Source: Hofstenia miamia
Lineage: Eukaryota > Xenacoelomorpha > Acoela
NCBI GenBank assembly: GCA_004352715.1
Contig: SCFE01000105.1
Location: 1,637,407-1,701,406, forward strand
Direction of reading: 5' to 3'
Length of the DNA stretch: 64,000 nucleotides
Position 1 is the first letter of the stretch. Every line of letters starts with the position of its first letter. The notes beneath the pieces were generated by a model. The model ran no database searches, had not been told where the DNA came from, and saw only the letters and a list, made by a program, of their open reading frames with translations. Position numbers and translations under genes: made by a program. Of this stretch, positions 1-10,235 are shown piece by piece.

Positions 1-786
1 GAACATTATTACTTGCTTTTTTCATGTTTTCCTTGTCTTATTGTGTTTTTTGCATTGTGCGATTGTATTTCTTCACATTTATTTTTCATCTTTTAGCATT
101 CAAATGTCAAAAATTTAAATTGTTGCATGTAGTAGTATAAAAGCAAGTCCATCCCATTGAGGTTGAAGAATTTTCGAAAATTCCATGAGATTAGAATTGT
201 TTGCAGTCTATTGTTCAAATATAACATTTTTTATAGACATTAAATAAATAATTTTAATGAATTTCACATGGTAGTATCTAAATTAATGATTAATATACAA
301 GTCAAATGAGGTGATAGATCACAGTATAAAACACATGACAATTAAAAGTTTAAAGAAATTCAATTAAAAATGTGTATTAACAAACAAATGACATTTATAT
401 GTATGATAAAGTATATAATTAATTTAACACCAGACTGCAAATTTGCAGCAATTCATTAAAATAAAATTGATTACGTTTTTAAAAGAAATATCTGCAAAAC
501 TAACTAGAAATAATATTGCAAAAAGTTGTTAAGAATCAAAACTATATCTGAGATTTAGGTATAAAAATAGCTTACCAAAAAGTTTAGAATCTTTCAGGGT
601 AGTTCTTTCAATGTGAAATTCCATTAATCCACTCTATGTATAATGTTGCATGCTTTAATAATCTCAACATAGTTTATCTATGGCCATTCTTCAAATGTCA
701 AAATGTAACAAATTATAAGCACAGTACAACCATGCAAAATTCCATTATGCTACGGTGCATAATTTTTTATCTATTGTTCAAATGTC

Positions 787-1154
787 AAAATGTATCCAAT
801 CATAAAAATTGTTATCTATCAAACATAAAATCCAAATCACTAACAATTAAATAAAACACTTTCAAATCATATAAAACTAGAATTTTTTCACAAGTTGGAA
901 AACAATCTCAATTATCATTACAACATGTTTTTCCCAATTTATACAATTATGTAAATGAAAGATGCTACAAAACTAAAATGGTAGTAAAGTAAAACGATTT
1001 ATCAATCACTGTCTCTGGTACAAATGAAATAAATATTTTTTCAATACATATTTCTTGTTGAATTCAAGAATATAATATGTGCAAGTAGGGATTTTTATAT
1101 GAAATGTTTCAAGATTGTTGATAACATGTTTTGTTATTAGTGTTGTAAATTGGT
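787..1154. repeat. Direct repeat block A, copy 1
   Basis: This AT-rich block recurs at 1363-1734 with roughly 85-90% identity by eye and the same order of short landmarks, ending near TAGTGTTGTAA in both copies. It has no coding content: the short frames through it are not conserved between copies. The two A copies alternate with the B blocks (1161-1313 and 2376-2536), giving an A-B-A-B order upstream of the LINE at 2620. I infer a partial tandem duplication of a long LINE leader or another repeat; the direction is unknown. Confidence 0.75.
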
Positions 1155-1160
1155 ACTATT

Positions 1161-1313
1161 TATTATACAATGAGAATGTAGAAATGATTTTTACGTGTTT
1201 AATTAATGGTAGATTTCTAGAGATACATCTCACCACTAAGTTAAATAAGTGTAATATTAGATGCATGTTATCTATAATAATATAATTAGGGATAAAATAA
1301 CTATATACATTTA
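1161..1313. repeat. Direct repeat block B, copy 1
   Basis: Starts TATTATACAATGAGAATG and matches 2376-2536 closely, except for a short insertion in the second copy. Together with block A it shows that a unit of about 0.6-1.2 kb was duplicated here. Confidence 0.7.
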
Positions 1314-1362
1314 TTCACAGGTTAATATAATAACAAATGTCCATGATCAAGAAAAACATTTA

Positions 1363-1734
1363 AAAATGTATCCAATCATAAAGATTGATATCCACCAAAC
1401 ATGAAATCCAAATCAATTTAAAAATTATCACAATTAATTAAAACATTTTCAAATCATATAAAACTAGAATTTTTTCACAAGTAGGAAAACATTCTCAATT
1501 ATTACATGTTTTTCCCAATTTATACAATTATGAAAATGAAAGATGCTACAAAACTAAAATGTTAATAAAGTAAAATGATTTATCAATCACCATATCTGGT
1601 ACAAATGAAATAAATATTTTTCAATGCGTTTTTCTCTTTCAATTCAAGAATAAAATATTTGCAAGTAGGAATTTTTATATGAAACATTTCAAGATTGTTG
1701 ATAACATGTTTTGTTATTAGTGTTGTAACTTGGT
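1363..1734. repeat. Direct repeat block A, copy 2
   Basis: Second copy of the block at 787-1154, offset by 576 bases. It differs by scattered substitutions and small indels, so it is an old duplication and not an assembly artefact. Confidence 0.75.
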
Positions 1735-1865
1735 TGTTAACATATATTGATACACATATATACAAAATGTTTAAAAATATTTATTTCACATTATAAGAAA
1801 TTGCTTACATTTTAAAATTTTATTGGTGTCTTTTATATAAGGAATTAAATAAATAACCAGTAAAT

Positions 1866-2080
1866 AACTTTTTCACTTTTGTGACTTATATTTCTTTTCC
1901 AAAGTTTTTTCACTTTTGTGACTTACATTTGTTTCTGAAGTGTTTCCATGTTTGTGACTTACATTCCTTTTCCAACGTTTTTCCATGTTTGTGACATACA
2001 TTCATTTTCTGATGTTTTTTCACGCTTGTGATTTACATTTCTTTTCTGACGTTTTTTTTTCACTTTTGCCACTTACATTA
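1866..2080. repeat. 37-bp minisatellite, about six units
   Basis: The motif TTTGTGACTTACATT recurs with GTG starting at 1881, 1918, 1954, 1991 and 2028, then a variant near 2068, so the period is 36-37 with a last step of 40. Units diverge by several substitutions each. It sits between the second A and second B blocks, upstream of the LINE. Confidence 0.85.
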
Positions 2081-2375
2081 AAAACTTTTCCTCAACAATG
2101 ACATAGGGATTAAGAACAGTGCTATTGCAAAACGTATTATATTACAGTTTAGTAAATAGAAAATGTATAGTTTTGCTTTCACTTTTTTTCTACATGTACT
2201 AGTTTTATGTTAATATATTTGATAAATTATTACATTTCATAAACATTAGTTTTGATATAATGTCAATGTTTTACCTAGCAATTAATTTAACATGCAATTG
2301 ACATTCAAATTTAGCATGAGGGAAGGATGATTGAAATTAAGTAATAGCTAGTTTAGTAAATTTAATAATATAATT

Positions 2376-2536
2376 TATTATACAATGAGAATGTAGAAAT
2401 GATTTTTACATGTTTCATTAATAGTAGATTTTTAGAGATACATCTCATCAACTAATTTAAATAAGTGTAATATTAGATAATGGATGCATGTTATGTATAA
2501 TAATATAATTAGGGATAAAATAACTATATACATTTA
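2376..2536. repeat. Direct repeat block B, copy 2
   Basis: Second copy of block B, ending about 85 bases before the LINE that starts near 2620. Noncoding. Confidence 0.7.
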
Positions 2537-2744
2537 CATATATATATGCAAGTAAACAACTCACCAACAAAGGTCAGTTCTTTCACTCAAGTGTTTCAAT
2601 ATTGTTAATAATTTTGGAATATTGTATATTTCTCCTTTTCAACCCCAGCTCTTCAATATTGTTGTTGGAAACAATTGTGGAATAGTGTACATTTCTCCTT
2701 CCCAATGTTTATTTCCTGTAAGTTATTTATACTTACTAGTAAAG

Positions 2745-3400
2745 ATGCCTTATTGTATCCAATGCAGAAACAAACAATCTGTTCTAACAAGACTTAGTGA
2801 TTTTACAATGTGCCTAAGTTGCACAAAAAGAGTGATAAATCCTTGTGCAATCATTGCAATGAAATATGTGAAAGAAATCAACAAACTCAATTTTGCTTTC
2901 AATGCAATAAACCTTTCCACAACACATGTATTGGAATTGAGAACTCAATTTCAAAAATGCTTAAAGAAAATTCTCCCATTATCAGTAAATTAATTTAGGT
3001 TTGTAACAATTGTACTATTCCCTCCTCGGAATCATCTACATCTATTGTTTAAGATGTTAAGCAAATGAATTATGACGTAAATAAAGCTGTAAATGAAATG
3101 AAAAAATATTCAGATGTATTAAAGAAAACTTCTATATCACAAAAGGTAGATCAACCTGAAAATAGATTGGAAGATAATCACAATTGTGAAATTTGTATAC
3201 GTGGAATTCCTGAATGCTCAGGCAAGAATCATGGGGAACATGCTAATAATAACATGCAAAATGCAATTAAACTTTTGGATTATATCAAAGGGCTAATGAT
3301 GGATGGGCTGAATTTAAGGATATCTGACTATATAACAAAAGAACATCCAATAATTTACTCAAGAATATTAACAGACTCAAAAGTAAATTTTATGAATTAG
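2745..3400 (+). pseudogene. LINE ORF1 remnant with PHD-type zinc finger
   Basis: Two frames together give a Cys/His-rich N-terminus: early CxxC pairs (MPYCIQC, MCLSC), then CNHC, FCFQC, FHNTC and a final VCNNC, the C4HC3 spacing of a PHD finger. The Trp expected just before the last CxxC is a TAG stop. Downstream, 3065-3400 encodes a lysine-rich helical stretch with IRGIPE and a LLDYIKGL segment, as seen in ORF1 proteins of CR1/L2-like non-LTR retrotransposons. Frameshifts and stops break it. In the family ORF1 binds the element RNA; PHD-bearing ORF1s are known in some CR1-type clades. The clade here is inferred. Confidence 0.6.
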
Positions 3401-5045
3401 AATATAACATGAATCGTATTAAATATGATGTAATTGCATTACAAGAAACCAAACTTAAAGCTGCACTGCCTGATTATGCTCTTCAAAATGAAAATTATCA
3501 CTTATTTAGACTTGATAGAAATATAGACAATTTTGTGCAGAAAGAAGGTGGTGGCTTAGCTATGTAAGTAAATAAGCAATGGGTAAAGAATAGGCCAAAA
3601 ATGCTTCAGCAAATTTCTGAGCAAAATATTGAATTAATCTCAATTGTCTGTCACCCACCTTTCTTACCAGGCGGTTTTACCATAGTTGTGATAGTAAATA
3701 TTTACCTCCCTCCCTGTCATAATAAAAAAGAAATGTAGTGAAGTGTTAGTAAAGGCAATTCAACTTATTATGGCTAAATATCCACGAGGGTATATTATAA
3801 TTATTGGAGATGCCAATCCACCATCCTTGGATTGTGTTAATCAGTATACTTTTATGCCTAAGGAAAGCCAAATAGATGTTGCATACATCCCAAAACCAGA
3901 TCACTATGAAATTAAATATGACACACCAATGGGTAAAATTAACATTGCTTCTTATCATCTCAGTCCAACTCTGACACCAAAACAAGAAAGTTATCATAGA
4001 GTGCCTAACAAGATAAAGCTCAATACTGCCAATTCTTACAATATTGAAATACTGAAACTGCAAATTGAAAAAACAGAGTGGAGTGATTTAATTGATAGCA
4101 CTAATGTAAATAAATCTGTAGATATGATAGAAAAACAAAATTTGCAGCATCTTAGAAAAGTCCAAAATGACTCAACAATATTATTACAAAAATGAAAAAA
4201 ATTGAAGATCTACTTATAAAGAAATTACTAAGACAAAAGCATATGTTCACTAAGTTAAACAATAAAAAACTTAATCAAATACAAAAACAAATCGTCAATA
4301 GAGTACACCAGCTAAGAAAGGATTGTTTTGGAAAAATGTTGAGAGACAAAATCTGTCAAGAAATTAAGATAATACTAAGACAACAAAATGACAATTTATT
4401 GTTAAATAAAGAAAAGGCAATGCTACTAAACAGTTATTTCTCATGGTTCAATGACTTTAAAGTTAATGAGCAACCAGTGAAAACATCAAATAGAAATGAC
4501 AACATTCCCAAAATAAACTGCCATCAAATTGAAGATTTATTTAAACATATTGACATCAATACATCACAAGGATTATCTAAAATACCAAATTGGCTCTTTA
4601 AATTTCTAGTGAAAGAGATTAGTCCAATTTACACAGAATTGTTTAATACCTATCTCAGGAATATAACATACCCATATAAATGGATATCTGCAGTTATAAC
4701 ACCAGTACCTAAACAAAAAACAACGGAATTGCATCATGAACTAATTTTAAAAAACTTTTGACCAATAACAGTAACACCTATTTCTGCATGTATACTGGAT
4801 AAACTAGTCACAGAAATATATGTCAATCATATGGCTGACACTTTTAATGATTTTCAATTCAAATATAAGACCAACTGAGGAACATGTGATGCACTACTAT
4901 ATTGAATGCACTACAACCATAAAAACATCAATATGAAGAAGACATCCATTGCCAGAATTATTTTTTTTTACTATAGTTCAGCATTCAATACAATTCTCCA
5001 TAATAAACTAAACAACAGAATACAAAAACATTGTGAATGGCTTGG
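3400..5045 (+). pseudogene. LINE ORF2 remnant: AP-endonuclease plus start of reverse transcriptase
   Basis: In shifting frames the endonuclease shows ALQETKL (the catalytic Glu motif), GGGLA, NIYLPP and IIIGDAN (the GDxN-type motif), up to about 4060. A linker follows, then reverse transcriptase N-terminal motifs in 4192-5000: ISPIYTELFNTYL, WISAVITPVPK, PITVTPIS and, after further breaks, SSAFNTILHNKL around motif A. The copy stops near 5045, before the YADD motif, where the 436-bp repeat begins, so the 3' part is missing. It is a dead copy continuing the ORF1 remnant at 2745-3400. Confidence 0.75.
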
Positions 5046-5050
5046 AGATT

Positions 5051-5486
5051 GGATCAGACAATATAAGTAGTAAGGTAACGGACAGACCCCTCCCCATTAG
5101 GACACCCTGAGTACTCGTAACACCCCATTACTATTTGCCAAATGGAAATGAAGCAATTCTATTGGACGCCATCTAGTGAAAAAATATTTTTGACAAAACT
5201 AAAATGAGGAAATTAATTTTTTTAGACAATTTGTTCAGACCAAAGTGAGAATTTTTGATTTTTAGGATTTAGGCAAACTCATATTTTTGATGACAAATTT
5301 CACTTAGGGCTTCTTTGTTGTAACAATGTTTAAACATGCAACACCATGTTTTAAGGAAAACAATTCATAGATCCAAAACCCAAATATTTCAAATGAAAAA
5401 TGATGTGTTATTTGCATTAGAGCATGTTTCCAAGCACATTAATATTGATCAAAACTAATATGCAAGAGGAGGAAAACAGCAATTTC
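5051..5486. repeat. 436-bp direct repeat, left copy
   Basis: Nearly identical (a few per cent divergence by eye) to 7005-7439. Starts GGATCAGACAATATAAG in both copies and ends at CAATTTC. Noncoding, without TG/CA termini, so a normal LTR pair is not shown. The pair brackets 1518 bases of tandem-repeat-rich DNA. Confidence 0.85.
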
Positions 5487-5798
5487 TTTAGCAATTGTGC
5501 ATAAATTGTAAAAGCATATATTACACAATGACTCTGAGTGACAAAGTTCAGCATTGTGCAATCTTCAAGTTTCCATCTTCATTCTAAAATATGATGGCAC
5601 TTCCACATTCACCCAGGAGGTGGCCACCAGAAATGCATTAGCCATTTATTTAATGTGGCTGGCTTTCTCCAGGAGGCCTTTTGTTACCACAGACCTAAAT
5701 CATGAGCAATGAAAACAGTAATAACCATTCCAAATAAAATATCTAGTGACATTTGATAGCACCCAATTACTATATATTTTGTAAAAATGTAAGCCCAG

Positions 5799-6165
5799 TT
5801 GGTGAAAAGAGCTATTACATCAACATATATGGGAAAATAAACCATTAACAATTAAAAAATCATTAAAAACAAAAACGTGTATGACGGAAAGAGAAATATT
5901 ACATCAACATATATAGGCGAATAAACAATTAACAAACAAAAATCATGTTAAAACAAAAACATGTTGGTGAAAAAGGAAATATTACATCAATGTATATAGG
6001 CGAATATACCATTAACACATAAAAATCATTTTAAAACAAAAGCATGTTTGATGAAAATAGAAAGATTACATCAATGGACATAGGCAAATAAGCCATTAAC
6101 ACATAAAAATCACGCTAAAACAAAAATGGGTATGATGGAAAGAGAAATATCACAACACTGTATAT
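5799..6165. repeat. 84-bp tandem repeat, 4-5 units
   Basis: The landmark TTACATCAA recurs at 5815, 5899, 5982 and 6066, with a decayed one near 6149, giving a period of 83-84. Each unit carries an ATATAGG-like step and an AACAATTAACA-like step. It lies inside the interval bracketed by the 436-bp direct repeats. Confidence 0.85.
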
Positions 6166-6763
6166 AAGTGGTGATAGTAAAATATGGAAAAACCTATTGT
6201 AAAGTCATGTTGTTGAATTATTTATTGGAGTAATAGTAAACATGTATATCTCAGTTTTTGTGTAATTTAATTTTTCAAATGCTTGAAATGTCACCTTATC
6301 ACTATTTCATGCACATTATATTTATTGGAGTTTAAGTAAATGATTGAAAATCAAACAAATAATGATTTCAAGAAACATCCACTGTTACATAAAGACATAA
6401 AATCACTCTCAAGGAAGCACTCAGAGATGAGAGCACTAAACAGTTTTAACATGAAATATAAACTACAACAGCAATCTGGAAAAGAACTAGCATGTATAAT
6501 TAGTTTGTCCACAATGTGTAAATAAAATGTAAGCATGCAAACTAAATAATGTGTGGAATAGCAATTAACAAACATTTAATAGAAATTGACTATATAAATG
6601 GGTCACTATAGCAGATACATTTATGAATCAATGTAAATGTCAAGAATGAGTCAGCAATAATGACGGGGCGTGCATGGGACCCCACAAAATGACGGGTTTG
6701 AAAAACGGAAATGATGTCTGTTGCATGTAGTATATACACTTTCAAAAAACCTCAAATAAATTA

Positions 6764-6970
6764 CATTGATTGTACAGTTATATTAAACAATGGAACTGTA
6801 TGGGACACTTTTACAATGGAAAAACAGCAATGTGTTTGAAAAACGAAATTATTTTTACATATTGTTCTTGATTGTATAGTTAAATTAAACAATGGAACTG
6901 TACGGGGAATTTTTACAATGGAAAAATACAGCAATGTATTTGAAGAACAAAATGTCTTTTACATGCTTGT
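6764..6970. repeat. 102-bp tandem duplication
   Basis: GATTGTACAGTT at 6768 and GATTGTATAGTT at 6870 begin two similar units, each containing AAACAATGGAACTGTA and ATGGAAAAA. A second tandem array of different period within the same bracketed interval. Confidence 0.75.
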
Positions 6971-7004
6971 GCCTTTATAAAAAAACATAAAAATTTTTAA
7001 AATG

Positions 7005-7439
7005 GGATCAGACAATATAAGTAGTAAGGTAAATGACAGATCCCTCCCTATTGGGACACCATGAGTTCTCGTAACACCCCATTACTATTTGCCACATGGA
7101 AATGAAGCAATTCTATTGGACGCCATCTAGTGAAAAAATATTTTTGATAAAACTAAAATGAGCAAATTAATTTTTTAGACAATTTGTTCAGACCAAAGTG
7201 AGAATTTTTGATTTTTAGGATTTAGGCAAACTGATATTTTTGATGACAAATTTCACTTAGGGCGTGTTTGTTGAAACAATGTTTAAACATGCAACACCAT
7301 GTTTTAAGGAAAACAATTCATAGATCCAAAACCCAAATATTTCAAATGAAAAATGATGTGTTATTTGCATTAGAGCGTGTTTCCAAGCGCATTAATATTG
7401 ATCAAAACAAATATGCAAGAGGTGGACAACAACAATTTC
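7005..7439. repeat. 436-bp direct repeat, right copy
   Basis: Right-hand partner of 5051-5486. It is followed at once by the CCAAT/CRE module at 7440, whereas the left copy is preceded at once by the LINE break. Confidence 0.85.
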
Positions 7440-7760
7440 AGTAGTATGAAGAGACTCGTATTTCGTGCCATTTTTTTCTGATTGGTTGAAAGGTGAATCG
7501 TATTTCGTGCCACTTTTTTCTGATTGGCCGAGAGAGGACCTATGGCCTCTGCTGGGCCATGTATATTGGCGGTGGGTGTAGCTCCTACGTCATTGGAATA
7601 TATTCTGTTCAGTTGTAATATTTGTTGCAAATACATTTGTTTGCAGTCTATTGTTTAAAATGTAGCCAATTTTTTGTGCATATACGTTTTTGGAATTACA
7701 TAATTAATAAGTCAAAAATCCCATGAGATTAGAATTGTTTGCAGTCTATTGTTTAAAATG
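7440..7760 (+). repeat. CCAAT/CRE promoter-like module, copy 1
   Basis: Contains two near-repeats of CGTATTTCGTGCCA followed by TTTTTTCTGATTGG (an inverted CCAAT box), then a GC-richer stretch and TACGTCATTGG, a CRE-like site next to another CCAAT. After this come two copies of TTTGCAGTCTATTGTTTAAA (about 7640 and 7740). Homologous sequence occurs in reverse orientation at 10045-10235 (CCAAT pair plus CRE) and 12285-12480 (CRE plus the CTATTGTTTAAA part), and a short piece lies near 160-240. CCAAT is bound by NF-Y and TGACGTCA by CREB/ATF. I infer an internal promoter of a repeat family, probably a LINE leader. Confidence 0.55.
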
Positions 7761-8627
7761 TAACTAATTTGTTTACTTGCTTATTTACGTGGCCTAATTT
7801 AGTTTACATACTTGTTTTTTTATTAACATACATGATATTGGAAATACCACATTAATTTAGTTTATATATTTATTTTACATTCTTGTTTTATTCAGTAAAA
7901 TTTAATAACAAATGTTTGAATCAGAGAGATAATAATACTCGTTAAAAGCGTAATGCCTTATTTTGATAATAAAGCAAAATAATTTTTTGGAACTCATTTA
8001 TGCAAAAACTCGCAATTTCTATTATTTACTAAATGCATGTGGTAAAACCCACATATGTGTTTAAGACAAGACAAAAATGTAATTTATTCTAAATTTTTCT
8101 TATAATGAGCATATAGTACAGTGTACACCGAAAAAACCCAACGTAGTGATGGGATTTGGAGAATAATACGTCTAATTTTGTCAGCATACATTAAACATTT
8201 AAATAATTGTAGAGTTCATTATACCTAAACTTCACATATATCAAAACAATAAAGATGGCAAATGACCCAAAATTGGTAAATTACACCAAAACCTGTAAAA
8301 TATCGGATATCCATTGCCAATTCCAAATTCTCTTTTAACAAAGGCATAACTATCATGGTAAATTGCATGAAGTCTAAAAAGTTTTGACCATTTCAACAGC
8401 AAATGTAGTCTAGAATTATTTATGTCAATAAGTCCACCATAGGGGTTTATTTGCAAAATTGTTTCAACACCAACGTTATGTATACAATTTTATTATAGTA
8501 GATAATTTTAAACATGAGCAAATTTTAAGTGAGGGTCCTTGGTATAATGAACGCAATCTTCTACACATCTAATTTCATCTACTCCCAACATCTTGCAACG
8601 GTACAATGAATGAAACTCATTTTCTTT

Positions 8628-8867
8628 CTAGTCTTTTTTAATTTTCCATTGTTTATTAATGTATAGCTTTGAGCATGTTTCACCCAAAACGATCACCTCC
8701 AGTGATTTGCCTATTGGAGATTCAAAATGTAGTGTTAGACGTATACTTGCACCACTTAATTCGGGGTAGAGTACCTCATTATTTGCCTCTGCAATACTGA
8801 TCAAATCAAAAACCATAATTGCATGCTTATTATAATCTGAGTATGGTATACCAGTTACATCATTCAA
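8628..8867 (-). CDS. C-terminal fragment resembling F54H12.2-like element protein
   Basis: An open frame of 79 residues enters from the N gap and ends at a TAG stop (8628-8630). It contains AIMVFDL, ELSGASIRLTLHF and LEVIVLGE, ending in YINKQWKIKKD. From memory this pattern (FDL, then an acidic spacer, then an amphipathic strand with LxLxF, then a hydrophobic strand ending in an acidic residue) resembles the C-terminus of proteins annotated as F54H12.2-like. Those are commonly encoded by large DNA transposons or virus-like elements and have no proven function. The N-terminal part lies in the gap. The assignment is inference. Confidence 0.4.
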   Translation of the reverse strand: MNDVTGIPYSDYNKHAIMVFDLISIAEANNEVLYPELSGASIRLTLHFESPIGKSLEVIVLGETCSKLYINKQWKIKKD

Positions 8868-9867
8868 NNNNNNNNNNNNNNNNNNNNNNNNNNNNNNNNN
8901 NNNNNNNNNNNNNNNNNNNNNNNNNNNNNNNNNNNNNNNNNNNNNNNNNNNNNNNNNNNNNNNNNNNNNNNNNNNNNNNNNNNNNNNNNNNNNNNNNNNN
9001 NNNNNNNNNNNNNNNNNNNNNNNNNNNNNNNNNNNNNNNNNNNNNNNNNNNNNNNNNNNNNNNNNNNNNNNNNNNNNNNNNNNNNNNNNNNNNNNNNNNN
9101 NNNNNNNNNNNNNNNNNNNNNNNNNNNNNNNNNNNNNNNNNNNNNNNNNNNNNNNNNNNNNNNNNNNNNNNNNNNNNNNNNNNNNNNNNNNNNNNNNNNN
9201 NNNNNNNNNNNNNNNNNNNNNNNNNNNNNNNNNNNNNNNNNNNNNNNNNNNNNNNNNNNNNNNNNNNNNNNNNNNNNNNNNNNNNNNNNNNNNNNNNNNN
9301 NNNNNNNNNNNNNNNNNNNNNNNNNNNNNNNNNNNNNNNNNNNNNNNNNNNNNNNNNNNNNNNNNNNNNNNNNNNNNNNNNNNNNNNNNNNNNNNNNNNN
9401 NNNNNNNNNNNNNNNNNNNNNNNNNNNNNNNNNNNNNNNNNNNNNNNNNNNNNNNNNNNNNNNNNNNNNNNNNNNNNNNNNNNNNNNNNNNNNNNNNNNN
9501 NNNNNNNNNNNNNNNNNNNNNNNNNNNNNNNNNNNNNNNNNNNNNNNNNNNNNNNNNNNNNNNNNNNNNNNNNNNNNNNNNNNNNNNNNNNNNNNNNNNN
9601 NNNNNNNNNNNNNNNNNNNNNNNNNNNNNNNNNNNNNNNNNNNNNNNNNNNNNNNNNNNNNNNNNNNNNNNNNNNNNNNNNNNNNNNNNNNNNNNNNNNN
9701 NNNNNNNNNNNNNNNNNNNNNNNNNNNNNNNNNNNNNNNNNNNNNNNNNNNNNNNNNNNNNNNNNNNNNNNNNNNNNNNNNNNNNNNNNNNNNNNNNNNN
9801 NNNNNNNNNNNNNNNNNNNNNNNNNNNNNNNNNNNNNNNNNNNNNNNNNNNNNNNNNNNNNNNNNNN
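8868..9867. other. Assembly gap (1000 N)
   Basis: Exactly 1000 N, a placeholder length and not a measured distance. Confidence 0.99.
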
Positions 9868-10016
9868 TAAAAAAATGCAAAGTATGTAAATGTAGGAAAT
9901 AAATACATGTAAAGTAAGCAAATGTGGGAAAGTAAAACTAAAAATGTAAGTTAATGTGGGAAAGTAAAAAATGTAAAGTAAGTTAATGTGGGAAAGTAAA
10001 AAATGCAAAGTAAGTT
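9868..10016. repeat. 32-bp tandem repeat
   Basis: AATGTGGGAAAGTAAA starts at 9921, 9953 and 9985, with decayed units on both sides; the period is 32. It begins at the gap edge, so the array may be longer. Confidence 0.85.
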
Positions 10017-10044
10017 AGACCATATAAATAACACAAAACTAGTA

Positions 10045-10235
10045 AAAGTACATGACTTCCATGACGTCAGTAAAACACCCCCGGCAATATCCACGACGTC
10101 TCAGGTCAAAGGCCAACCCTCTCGACCATTCAGAAAAAAGTGAGAAGGACTACGAGCCACCTCTCGACCAATCAGAAAAAAGTGTAACCTCATGGAACCA
10201 TTATTATACTACTCTTATCACATGTGAAAAGCTTT
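10045..10235 (-). repeat. CCAAT/CRE promoter-like module, copy 2
   Basis: Read on the minus strand this matches 7447-7600: two CTTTTTTCTGATTGG-like steps about 47 bases apart (one is GAATGG), then a GC-richer stretch, then TGACGTCAT. On the minus strand it lies just after the LINE coding end (10190) and before the 32-bp tandem array. It may be the 3' end of that LINE or the leader of another element. Confidence 0.55.

Noticed and set aside
1866-6165. CRISPR-like arrays
   Set aside because: The tandem arrays are contiguous divergent minisatellites without constant repeats separated by unique spacers, in animal DNA.
6340-6525. Short frames 6340-6525 and 6351-6575
   Set aside because: No motif; they lie between two tandem arrays in noncoding repeat DNA.
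5051-7439. Classic LTR retrotransposon
   Set aside because: Direct repeats of LTR size, but no TG/CA ends, no primer site or polypurine tract, no gag/pol and no matching target flanks.
8241-8456. 71-residue minus-strand frame downstream of the 8628 fragment
   Set aside because: Codes for a plausible-looking sequence but has no motif, and no splice or spacing evidence links it to the upstream fragment.
8628-10008. Long open frames across 8868-9867 on both strands
   Set aside because: They are open only because they run through 1000 N. Only the 79-residue tail at 8628-8867 rests on real sequence.
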